Below are positions 1 to 5,482 of a stretch of 5,569 nucleotides of DNA, piece after piece. The notes under the pieces were generated by a model that saw only the letters and a program-made list of their open reading frames with translations, made no database searches and was not told the DNA's origin. The position numbers and the translations under genes were made by a program. Numbering within the stretch: the first letter of the stretch is position 1; every line of letters begins with the position of its first letter. Source of the DNA: Promethearchaeota archaeon (GTDB lineage Archaea; Asgardarchaeota; Lokiarchaeia; Sigyniarchaeales; Promethearchaeaceae); assembly GCA_014729055.1 (NCBI GenBank), contig WJKO01000579.1, forward strand, positions 1 through 5,569, written 5' to 3'.

Positions 1-1
1 A

Positions 2-70
2 AAAATTATGAAAAAAGAGCGTCAAAAAATGCGAACAAGAATAGAAATCAAAAATAACTTATGTGTGTAA
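2..70 (+). CDS. Possible 3' end of an upstream gene (partial, open at left edge)
   Basis: One frame is open from the window edge to a TAA at 68-70 and would encode a short lysine- and arginine-rich tail ending KNNLCV. Its stop lies only three bases before the ATG of the next gene, and that gene has no Shine-Dalgarno sequence of its own, which would fit translational coupling. In such AT-rich DNA, 22 open codons can easily be chance, and no family can be recognised. An internal ATG at 8 could instead make it a 20-residue peptide. Confidence 0.22.
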   Translation, partial: KIMKKERQKMRTRIEIKNNLCV

Positions 71-73
71 ATT

Positions 74-361
74 ATGTCCAAAAACAACAATAACCACCCA
101 AAAAATAGAACAGAACGCGTGTTCATCGAAGCAATTGAGCAACTTGTAGAAGATGCCAACGGGCGATGCGTGTCTATAACCGCACAAATAGTAAGAAAAA
201 CACTCTTAGACCTGCATCCGAATAACGCTCAAATAACGTCGAATAAGATTGCAAACATCCTTCAAACCTATATGGACGAAAAATTCCGAGAAAAATATAA
301 AGTAATACAACAGAGGCGTTCCAAACGGTACCTCGTACAGATTCCCATATCCAATTCATAA
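74..361 (+). CDS. Small basic protein, predicted winged-helix module with RSKRY motif
   Basis: This 95-residue protein belongs to no family I can name. After a disordered Asn/Lys-rich start (residues 1-14), residues 16-90 read as three helices (about 16-27, 36-47, 54-71) followed by a basic beta segment, 76-90, containing RRSKRYLVQI. That order of helices and hairpin resembles a winged helix-turn-helix fold, and the basic RSKRY would sit in the wing, so DNA binding is inferred. The same 75-residue module forms the C-terminus of the next gene: it aligns without gaps with about 21 identities (28%), including ITxxxIAxxL, EK and RSKRY. This supports the reading frame strongly. No Shine-Dalgarno precedes the ATG, so translation may be leaderless or coupled to an upstream frame ending at 70. 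The next gene follows after 33 bases on the same strand. Composition is near 47% GC in its middle, well above the window average. Confidence 0.8.
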   Translation: MSKNNNNHPKNRTERVFIEAIEQLVEDANGRCVSITAQIVRKTLLDLHPNNAQITSNKIANILQTYMDEKFREKYKVIQQRRSKRYLVQIPISNS

Positions 362-394
362 ATCTTCTAATAAAAAGAAATATGGTCGAATAAA

Positions 395-1093
395 ATGAAA
401 AAAGATAATAACATGCAACTTGAAATCGGGAGCATTTGCTACACAAGAGGTGTTACAAAATTAAAAGTTACAGGCAAAGCTAACGGAGATTATCCAGTAG
501 TAAAAGTGTTAGATGCAGGGTCAAAAAGCCCATATAAGCATTATATCGGCAAAGAAATGGAAATTCCACGCAGAAAACTGAAAACTACCTTAAAAAAACC
601 GAAGCCAAAAGTAAACCCCGTAACAAAGATTAAAAATATATTGCTTAAGATAAGCGAATCGACCACTGACCATATCATTAAAATTGATTATACAGAACTT
701 TATAACAAGGTAAAGAAAAGATACGGGAACCTCAAGACTATTGCGGAATTAAAATCGGTAGTCGTAGTAAACAAACCGAGATTACACATTTACATGACAA
801 CCCGAGACTTCTTCTTTTTTAAAAATTTTACGCACAGCAAAAGATACAAGAAACAACAAGTCGTTATCAGTAGCATCAATTTTCTGATACGCGGGGCGGA
901 ATCAACCCACATTACGCTGACGTCTCGAAAGATTATGAAGGTTATCAAGAGTGAAATTGAAACCGACCTTCGGATTACGCCTCAGTTTATCGCATTTTTT
1001 CTAAAAGACTATCTACAAGAGAAATATAAAGATAACTGCAAGATCGTGAAAAAAAACAGATCCAAGAGGTACCATCTACATTTACAAGAATAG
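395..1093 (+). CDS. Basic multidomain protein: SH3-like N-terminus plus C-terminal RSKRY winged-helix module
   Basis: A 232-residue, very lysine-rich protein of no named family. Residues 8-65 look like a small beta barrel of alternating short strands and turns (SICYT, KLKVTGKA, YPVVKVLD, EMEIPRRKLK), reminiscent of SH3/KOW-type nucleic-acid-binding folds. Residues 66-78 are a Lys/Pro linker. Residues 156-230 are homologous to the 95-residue protein just upstream, ending in NRSKRYHLHL. Residues 79-151 have a similar helix pattern and also end in SKRY, so they may be a second, diverged copy of that module. The overall picture is a DNA-binding protein; replication, partition or transcription control on a mobile element are all possible and none is shown. 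The start at 395 has no clear Shine-Dalgarno; an alternative in-frame ATG lies at 413 (residue 7), just before the barrel. It sits between two other putative DNA-binding genes with gaps of 33 and 16 bases, so co-transcription is likely. Confidence 0.82.
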   Translation: MKKDNNMQLEIGSICYTRGVTKLKVTGKANGDYPVVKVLDAGSKSPYKHYIGKEMEIPRRKLKTTLKKPKPKVNPVTKIKNILLKISESTTDHIIKIDYTELYNKVKKRYGNLKTIAELKSVVVVNKPRLHIYMTTRDFFFFKNFTHSKRYKKQQVVISSINFLIRGAESTHITLTSRKIMKVIKSEIETDLRITPQFIAFFLKDYLQEKYKDNCKIVKKNRSKRYHLHLQE

Positions 1094-1120
1094 GGGGATA
1101 GAATGAAGAATGAAGGATAA
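1093..1120 (+). promoter_or_regulatory. G-rich ribosome binding site and five-codon mini-ORF before the winged-helix gene
   Basis: A run of five G at 1093-1097 overlaps the stop codon of the preceding gene. It lies five bases before an ATG at 1103 but twelve before the ATG at 1110 that opens the winged-helix gene. The 1103 frame encodes only MKNEG and stops with TAA at 1118-1120, overlapping the real start by 11 bases. Ribosomes loading at the best-spaced ATG would thus terminate just past the second start, which could tune or couple translation. This is inference from spacing only. Confidence 0.4.
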
Positions 1121-1310
1121 TTATGAGGTTATCTTAGAGTATCTGAGGCATTACAAGGGATCTTGTAGGAGTGAGATTGTTAAATCTACGGGAATTCCAA
1201 GAACTACTGTATATGATAATCTATTTCGCATGTTAGAGAAGGATATTGTAGAAAAAGAACCCCAGAATAATGGTAAAGGAAGACCACTAACTATTTGGAG
1301 AATAAAATAA
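1110..1310 (+). CDS. Stand-alone winged helix-turn-helix DNA-binding protein
   Basis: A 66-residue protein consisting of a single winged helix-turn-helix domain. Helix 1 is about residues 4-14 (NYEVILEYLRHY), helix 2 about 19-26 (RSEIVKSTG), the recognition helix about 29-43 (IPRTTVYDNLFRMLEKD), and the wing is 46-65 (VEKEPQNNGKGRPLTIWRI) with the basic GRP turn typical of TrmB/MarR-type regulators, which are common in archaea. It has no room for an effector or dimerisation domain, so it probably acts as a simple repressor or architectural factor; its target is unknown, though the operon it sits in is an obvious candidate. It follows the previous gene after 16 bases. The start at 1110 is set by the domain boundary, even though the nearest G-rich ribosome binding site fits an ATG at 1103 better. 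Confidence 0.85.
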   Translation: MKDNYEVILEYLRHYKGSCRSEIVKSTGIPRTTVYDNLFRMLEKDIVEKEPQNNGKGRPLTIWRIK

Positions 1311-1384
1311 CAAAACAACAATAAGAATTAGAAGTTGACTTAATTGATAGCTAAAAAACAAGTTTTAATCATATTTGGGTCTAA

Positions 1385-1411
1385 TTGGAATAAATTTTGG
1401 AATTATTCCAA
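1385..1411. repeat. Perfect 9-bp inverted repeat with 9-base loop
   Basis: TTGGAATAA at 1385-1393 is repeated in inverted form as TTATTCCAA at 1403-1411. The spacer repeats part of the arm (TTGGAA), giving a second nested palindrome GGAATTATTCC at 1399-1409. It lies 75 bases after the winged-helix gene. It could be an operator or a weak hairpin; it is not followed by a T run, so an intrinsic terminator is unlikely. Confidence 0.5.
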
Positions 1412-1613
1412 GAAAGATTTCACCATAAAAGTAAGTAGGTTTCGACTAACATCTTCTATATGACAGCTTGTTAATTTTAAGAAATTAATACTATTTATGC
1501 AGTCAAGATTAGATGCTAAGGACATGTCAATTAGTAACGATCCGCACGAATAGAATTATTAAAAACAACCAGAAAAAATAAAAACGTAGGTTTAGAATGT
1601 GAATAAAAGGTCA

Positions 1614-1630
1614 GTAAATTTTAAATTTAC
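1614..1630. repeat. 17-bp palindrome GTAAATTT-T-AAATTTAC upstream of the membrane-protein gene
   Basis: Two perfect 8-bp arms flank one central base, and the 3' arm ends 53 bases before the ATG of the membrane-protein gene. The position is right for an operator or for an archaeal TATA/BRE region (core TTTTAAAT). Transcription starting about 25 bases further on would leave a leader that includes the ribosome binding site. Confidence 0.4.
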
Positions 1631-1640
1631 AAAAGTCAGA

Positions 1641-1676
1641 ATTATATTTATATTAGAAAAATATAGAGGGGAGAAG
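1641..1676 (+). promoter_or_regulatory. TATA-like stretch and strong ribosome binding site for the membrane-protein gene
   Basis: The segment TTATATTTATA at 1642-1652 is TATA-like, and GAGGGGAG at 1666-1673 is a strong Shine-Dalgarno sequence about ten bases before the ATG at 1684. If 1642-1652 were the archaeal TATA box, transcription would begin near the ribosome binding site and cut it off, so the upstream box at 1619-1626 is the better promoter candidate. The ribosome binding site confirms the chosen start. Confidence 0.5.
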
Positions 1677-1683
1677 AAAAAAG

Positions 1684-2979
1684 ATGGGTTTTTTAAATGC
1701 ACTGAAGGACGAGTTTGAAGACTTGAATGAAACAAAGATTCTGACCACCTACGAAAGAACATTAACAACCGGGTCCGAAACTAGGGAAGTGACCACTAAA
1801 CAACGATCATTTAGAAGAATTTACATGCCAATCTTTACTTCACTATTATTTATAGCGTGGTTTATCGGGTGGGTTTTCAACTATAAGAGAGCTATTGAAA
1901 ATTTCGACAATTTTTGGTTATTTTATTGGGGGCTCTTGTTTTCATGGGTATTTATTCTATATCCGACCATGAAGTCTTGGATTAATTTGCATCAAGATTT
2001 AACTAGTGATAATGCAGTAAACAAGATTTTTGAAGACCTTTTTATCCCAAAGTTCAGTATTCTCGCATTTATGACGTGTTTTTTGCTTATTTTCTATACG
2101 AATCTGATCAGACAATATTACATGGTAAATTCGGAATTGCCCGTTGATGAACTCATTGCAAATCTCCATAATGATCTCCCTCCTGCTTTGATTCTCTCCG
2201 TATCTCTCATTCTGTTCTTTATAGGGTTCACCGGGGTTGATCCTCTTTCAAAAATACAGAAACAAGATGAAATATTACCTACGAATGAAAACCTGTTGAA
2301 ATGTTTTCCGTTATTAAAGAGTTACCTTATATCCATTGAAAATACAGTAGAAAAGTTTAGTAACACACTCGTATCAACCAGTGAGAACCTCGCTAAAAGA
2401 ATCGGAGATTTTTCACAAGATTATCAACGGTTTAAAAAAACCTTCAATGGATTTTTAGATAATCTTTCTGATCAACCTGACAATTTAATCGCTCAATCGA
2501 ATCAAAAAATAATATTAGGAACAATCGCTGCTGTTATTTTTATTCCGATGTTATTATACATCCCTGTTTTGGAATCAATTTTGGGTTTAGGCGTTAACGC
2601 GATTATTGTGTATCTTCTAGGAAAACTGCTTTCAAATGGGATCGGTACTAAAATAGGATACAATGTGATTCAAAATATGAGGAGTATTTCAAAGTCTCTA
2701 TTTACGAAGATTGATGAATTATTGAAAGATGCTGAAGATGTAACTGCTATCAGTGAAGAAATAGTTCGTAAACTGGACGAAAATATCAAAAAATGGTTTA
2801 AAAAATTTAAAAAATCAAATTTTTTGGATTTTCTTCCACCTGATATTTCTGCCCTCTTAACAATTGGTCTTTTTTCGTTCATAATAATGTTCTTATTACC
2901 AATTCCGCTGTTATTGGAATCATCCTGGTATCAAGTTATTCAATGGTTTGTCGTTTATTACTTTTCTACACAAAAATAA
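1684..2979 (+). CDS. Polytopic membrane protein of unknown family
   Basis: A 431-residue protein I cannot assign to a family. Residues 1-45 are charged and soluble with no signal peptide. Predicted membrane helices lie at about 47-66, 77-95, 125-143 and 167-185. A soluble helical stretch follows at about 186-275, with heptad-like segments such as IENTVEKFSNTLVSTSENLAKRI. Two further helices at about 276-296 and 298-314 are joined by a short turn, then comes a second soluble helical segment, 328-378, ending in a cluster of lysines (WFKKFKKS), and a last hydrophobic stretch, 387-411, with perhaps an eighth at 415-427. The layout suggests an inner-membrane protein with cytoplasmic coiled segments, perhaps a scaffold or transport-related protein; no transporter motif or catalytic residue is visible. 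The start is supported by a GAGGGGAG ribosome binding site. It is a monocistronic gene with a long upstream region, and it converges with the PARIS-like pair. Confidence 0.88.
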   Translation: MGFLNALKDEFEDLNETKILTTYERTLTTGSETREVTTKQRSFRRIYMPIFTSLLFIAWFIGWVFNYKRAIENFDNFWLFYWGLLFSWVFILYPTMKSWINLHQDLTSDNAVNKIFEDLFIPKFSILAFMTCFLLIFYTNLIRQYYMVNSELPVDELIANLHNDLPPALILSVSLILFFIGFTGVDPLSKIQKQDEILPTNENLLKCFPLLKSYLISIENTVEKFSNTLVSTSENLAKRIGDFSQDYQRFKKTFNGFLDNLSDQPDNLIAQSNQKIILGTIAAVIFIPMLLYIPVLESILGLGVNAIIVYLLGKLLSNGIGTKIGYNVIQNMRSISKSLFTKIDELLKDAEDVTAISEEIVRKLDENIKKWFKKFKKSNFLDFLPPDISALLTIGLFSFIIMFLLPIPLLLESSWYQVIQWFVVYYFSTQK

Positions 2980-2989
2980 AAAGAATGGT

Positions 2990-3017
2990 GTGACAATCTC
3001 TAAAAAAATCTTATAAT
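2990..3017 (+). promoter_or_regulatory. Sigma70-like promoter before a hydrophobic micro-ORF
   Basis: GTGACA at 2990-2995 and TATAAT at 3012-3017 are separated by 16 bases and match bacterial -35 and -10 boxes in five of six and six of six positions. If the host is an archaeon, the same TTATAATA would read as a TATA box about 22 bases before the ATG at 3035, allowing a leaderless transcript. In such AT-rich DNA a TATAAT occurs often by chance. Confidence 0.35.
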
Positions 3018-3036
3018 ACAATTAATACAATTGTAT
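3015..3036. repeat. Tandem 9-bp repeat merging into a 12-bp palindrome
   Basis: AATACAATT occurs twice in direct tandem (3015-3023 and 3024-3032), and the second copy continues into the perfect palindrome ATACAATTGTAT (3025-3036). The cluster starts within the -10-like box and ends on the first two bases of the micro-ORF start codon, the usual place for a repressor site. Confidence 0.45.
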
Positions 3037-3127
3037 GAATAATATAACCATCTCTATCGATACTCGTATTCTGTTTTTTACTACATTAATTTCTTTTGTG
3101 ATCGTTCTCATAGTAACTATTATTTAG
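3035..3127 (+). CDS. Candidate single-span hydrophobic microprotein (30 residues)
   Basis: A 30-codon ORF from ATG at 3035 to TAG at 3125-3127. Residues 1-11 are polar (MNNITISIDTR) and residues 12-30 are almost entirely hydrophobic (ILFFTTLISFVIVLIVTII), forming one membrane span that runs to the C-terminus. Size and layout resemble small membrane toxins or membrane-protein-modulating peptides, but no known family is recognised. No Shine-Dalgarno sequence precedes it. A promoter-like pair at 2990-3017 and a palindrome touching the start codon favour a real gene, while its shortness and the AT-rich, T-rich DNA favour chance. It lies in the gap between two convergent genes, opposite the 3' flank of the DUF4435 gene, so read-through from that gene would be antisense to it. 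Confidence 0.3.
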   Translation: MNNITISIDTRILFFTTLISFVIVLIVTII

Positions 3128-3144
3128 AAATGAAGAGAATAAAT

Positions 3145-4077
3145 CTAGTTTTTTAAAATGTCCCATCTGTTAATACTGCAAATGTTAAGAATTTGATTAT
3201 ACAATGATGTTTCTTTAAAACACTCAAAATTATAAGAGATTCTCAAATTGCTCTCAATCTTTTCTCTATTTGGAGGCATACATTTATTTTTATTGCCAAA
3301 AATATTTTTAAAAAGAAAAACCAAATATTGAGTTACATCATGTCCTCTACAAATTTGATTGATCTCAAAATTGTTGCTCATTAATTCTTTGATTCTTTTT
3401 TCAAAATATTTCTCATCTATGGTTTCTTCAAGATCAAATACCAAGTTAGATTTTTCCAGTATGTAATCATCTGAATTTTTAAGGACATGTTTAATTAATT
3501 TTTCCATTTTTATTTTTCCATTATTATCTGTTATTTCATTAAATTCAATTTTGTTAAGATCTAAAAAATCAAACCGACTATTCTTATGAATTAAATATCG
3601 GAAATAACCTATTTTAGAACATTCCTTTAAAATAATGTAAGAAATATTATCATCTTGAAGCCAATGAGAATCTTGTATTTTTTCTTTATCCATAAATTCA
3701 GACATTAAACTTTCAAAAGAGATAGAATCTATCATCATTATTTCTATGTCATGGAAGTCTGTTACCAAAATACAATCGAGAGGGCATTGCTTATTATCAA
3801 TATGCCAAAAATCTGCATCAATTATGCCAAAAATCATGATATTATTTTCATTTTTCAATTCTTTAACAATTTCTATAACATTTTTTTTTCCTTTAGCTTC
3901 CTCAATATTGCACTTTTCTTCATCAATAAATTTCTTGAAAAAACAAATATCTGTAAATCCCTCAACAATTAAATATGGCTTGATTTTATCTGAGTCTTTA
4001 TATTCATAAAAAGCAACTTCCATCTTAATTTCATTTATCTTATCATTTAATTCCATTGAACCTCTAATCGTCTCCAT
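3145..4077 (-). CDS. ariB: DUF4435 TOPRIM-family protein, AriB-like effector of a PARIS-type defence system
   Basis: A 310-residue protein with the hallmarks of the DUF4435 TOPRIM fold. The motif YLIVEGFTD (residues 35-43) carries the TOPRIM glutamate E39. GKKNVIEIVKEL (63-74) follows, then GIIDADF (84-90) with the metal-binding pair D87 and D89, then TDFHDIEIMMI (106-116), a characteristic DUF4435 signature. The C-terminal third ends in LRISYNFECFKETSLYNQI, also typical. In PARIS, AriB is a TOPRIM nuclease that is held by AriA and, once released after sensing phage anti-restriction proteins such as Ocr, cleaves host tRNA-Lys and stops growth. That role here is inferred from fold and gene pairing. 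It overlaps the end of the upstream ATPase gene by 14 bases, as expected for coupled translation. Two starts are plausible: 4077, with AAAGGGGAAA before it, and 4056 (residue 8), preceded by AGAGG. All key acidic residues are present, so it is probably active. Confidence 0.85.
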   Translation of the reverse strand: METIRGSMELNDKINEIKMEVAFYEYKDSDKIKPYLIVEGFTDICFFKKFIDEEKCNIEEAKGKKNVIEIVKELKNENNIMIFGIIDADFWHIDNKQCPLDCILVTDFHDIEIMMIDSISFESLMSEFMDKEKIQDSHWLQDDNISYIILKECSKIGYFRYLIHKNSRFDFLDLNKIEFNEITDNNGKIKMEKLIKHVLKNSDDYILEKSNLVFDLEETIDEKYFEKRIKELMSNNFEINQICRGHDVTQYLVFLFKNIFGNKNKCMPPNREKIESNLRISYNFECFKETSLYNQILNICSINRWDILKN

Positions 4078-4090
4078 TGTTTTCCCCTTT
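4054..4090 (-). promoter_or_regulatory. Two competing ribosome binding sites and starts for the AriB-like gene
   Basis: On the minus strand, GGGG at 4087-4084 stands six bases before the ATG at 4077, inside the last codons of the ATPase gene. AGAGG at 4065-4061, overlapping the ATPase stop codon, stands four bases before a second in-frame ATG at 4056. The first gives a 14-base gene overlap, the second a 7-base gap. Either fits translational coupling, and the domain does not decide between them. Confidence 0.5.
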
Positions 4091-5404
4091 TAATTGAATT
4101 GTCAAATCCCATCGCTTATTTATGATTTGAGGTGAATGGGTTGCGATTAATATCTCAAAATTTCGAATTTCTAATATTTTTTTTATATCACCTAAAAATC
4201 TCTTTTGCCAGGCTACATGTAATGATATTTCTGGTTCATCGATTAAAATTAGAGATTTTTTTCTAACTTTAAATAGTAATTCATATAATAATACTAATTC
4301 ATGTTGTTCACCAGAAGAAAGTTCGTGAACTTTTATTTCATCATCTTTATTGTTTTTAAAAATAAATCCATGTTTTTTTGAGATGTATAGTTTTTTATAA
4401 AGATAATGATCATTAATAATATTCTTTAGTATATCAATTTTTTTTGCTAAATCTTCAAAAATTTTCAATTTTTCTTTTACATCATCAATATAGATAGAGA
4501 TTACTTTTTCCCAATCTTGTTTTATTTTCTGAATTTGGATTTCCTCTTCCTCTTGTTCAAGTAGTCCTAATTTTTTTAAGTGAATTCTTTTGTGCTCAAG
4601 TTTTTCCAGCTCGTTTTCAAGCACACTTTTATCTAAATCTACAAATTCCTCTTCCATTAATCTCTTTGGAAAAGTTCTATCTAACGATTGGGATACATCT
4701 GCATATTTAGTTTGCACGAGCTTTATTTCCTCAATTAAATCATCTGAATAATTTCTTACTGCCGAAATATACGCCCCCTCCAATCTTCTATTATACCATT
4801 GTTTGTGAGGTGTATAAGTCATTAGTCTCTCAGTTTCAATGAATCTAATTGATATGGGTTTTAATAAATCATCTAACCATTGAATTTTAAATTTTCTTAT
4901 TTTCGTTTTCAATCTATGAGGCCATAAGTTATGTGATATAAGCTCATTTGAATATTCTCTCAAGAGTTCATTAATTGAGAATATTTCCTTAGTCCTTGAA
5001 TTTATGTATTTATTTCTGCCAATTTCGTATACATCTGGAATAATGCTTTCGATAATTTCTGGCATTAATCTACGGCGAAAATCTAAATCCAAATCCGATA
5101 ATGAAAGATCAGGAAGCTTATTTTCTTTTTTATTTATATTATTAGATACATTGATTTCATCTGCATTGTTTCTTTCGATATATATTTCATTACCATTATC
5201 CAATTTAAAACTAAATTTTTTAAACGGAAAACTGTAAAAAAAATTAAATTGCTTATTGAACAAACAATCAATTGATTTAAGCATAATTGTCTTTCCAAAA
5301 CCATTAGGACCATGAATGATGGTTATTTTTTCTTCTGAATTTAGACTTATAATATGATTAAATATCCCAAATAATTTTTTAACCGAAACTTCTACCAATT
5401 TCAT
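4064..5404 (-). CDS. ariA: ABC-type ATPase with coiled-coil insertion, AriA-like sensor of a PARIS-type defence system
   Basis: A 446-residue SMC/Rad50-like ATPase (AAA_15/AAA_21 class). The N-terminus LFGIFNHIISL leads into Walker A, GPNGFGKT at 32-39. Residues about 255-335 form a charged coiled coil, followed by the ABC signature LSSGEQ at 362-367, Walker B LILIDEPE at 385-392 with catalytic E390, and the H-switch ATHSP at 421-425. All ATPase motifs are intact. The segment YADVSQSLDRTFPKRLM (234-250) recurs, as I recall, in ATPases paired with DUF4435 genes. In PARIS, AriA assembles into an ATP-dependent oligomer that binds AriB and senses phage anti-defence proteins. Here the DUF4435 gene follows directly with a 14-base overlap, which is the PARIS arrangement. 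OLD/Gabija nucleases use the same two folds but fuse the TOPRIM domain to the ATPase. A modest GAG ribosome binding site lies five bases before the ATG, and a TATA-rich element lies about 26-40 bases upstream. The gene is unusually AT-rich, about 15% GC in places. Confidence 0.88.
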   Translation of the reverse strand: MKLVEVSVKKLFGIFNHIISLNSEEKITIIHGPNGFGKTIMLKSIDCLFNKQFNFFYSFPFKKFSFKLDNGNEIYIERNNADEINVSNNINKKENKLPDLSLSDLDLDFRRRLMPEIIESIIPDVYEIGRNKYINSRTKEIFSINELLREYSNELISHNLWPHRLKTKIRKFKIQWLDDLLKPISIRFIETERLMTYTPHKQWYNRRLEGAYISAVRNYSDDLIEEIKLVQTKYADVSQSLDRTFPKRLMEEEFVDLDKSVLENELEKLEHKRIHLKKLGLLEQEEEEIQIQKIKQDWEKVISIYIDDVKEKLKIFEDLAKKIDILKNIINDHYLYKKLYISKKHGFIFKNNKDDEIKVHELSSGEQHELVLLYELLFKVRKKSLILIDEPEISLHVAWQKRFLGDIKKILEIRNFEILIATHSPQIINKRWDLTIQLKGENNGDD

Positions 5405-5429
5405 TTTTTCTCAAATAATATTATTTTTT

Positions 5430-5443
5430 ATTATATATTTAAA
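5430..5443 (-). promoter_or_regulatory. TATA-like promoter element of the PARIS-like operon
   Basis: The minus strand reads TTTAAATATATAAT here, 26 bases before the ATPase start codon. As an archaeal TATA box it would place the transcript start within roughly ten bases of the ATG. Its last six bases are also a perfect bacterial -10 box, but no good -35 box lies 16-18 bases upstream. Confidence 0.4.
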
Positions 5444-5482
5444 TAATTGAAAAAGAATTACAGACTGCTTATATTATAAAAT

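Larger units (their letters stand above)
1311..1683. other. Intergenic region between the DNA-binding operon and the membrane-protein gene
   Basis: This 373-base stretch has no convincing intact gene. It contains a 9-bp inverted repeat at 1385-1411, an AT-rich palindrome at 1614-1630, a TATA-like stretch at 1641-1652 and the ribosome binding site of the next gene. One + strand frame (1344-1553) is open for 69 codons apart from a single TGA at 1461-1463. It would start from TTG and encodes segments such as IIFGSNWNKFWNYSKKDF, so it may be a decayed gene or chance. No RNA gene was recognised. Confidence 0.6.

Noticed and set aside
174..446. Minus-strand 90-codon ORF rich in Phe, Ser and Cys
   Set aside because: It lies opposite the 95-residue gene, whose frame is confirmed by homology with its neighbour; the Phe/Ser/Tyr-rich content is the reverse complement of Lys/Asn/Glu codons.
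2670..2882. Minus-strand 70-codon ORF inside the membrane-protein gene
   Set aside because: It is fully contained in a well-supported gene, has no ribosome binding site, and shows only antisense-like composition.
2980..3144. Intrinsic terminator between the two convergent genes
   Set aside because: The T run at 3074-3079 has no GC-rich stem before it, and the only clear palindrome (3025-3036) is AT-rich and lies at the micro-ORF start codon.
3746..4009. Plus-strand ORFs (3746-4009 and 3751-3972) opposite the DUF4435 gene
   Set aside because: They overlap each other and a gene with clear TOPRIM motifs; their hydrophobic content is an artefact of antisense AT-rich codons.
5004..5237. Plus-strand 77-codon ORF opposite the ATPase gene
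   Set aside because: It lies within the intact ATPase and its Leu/Ser/Ile-rich sequence is typical of an antisense frame.
3145..5404. Gabija or OLD nuclease as an alternative identity for the ATPase and TOPRIM proteins
   Set aside because: In those systems the TOPRIM domain is fused to the ATPase. Here the two are separate genes and the TOPRIM protein carries the DUF4435 signature TDFHDIE.
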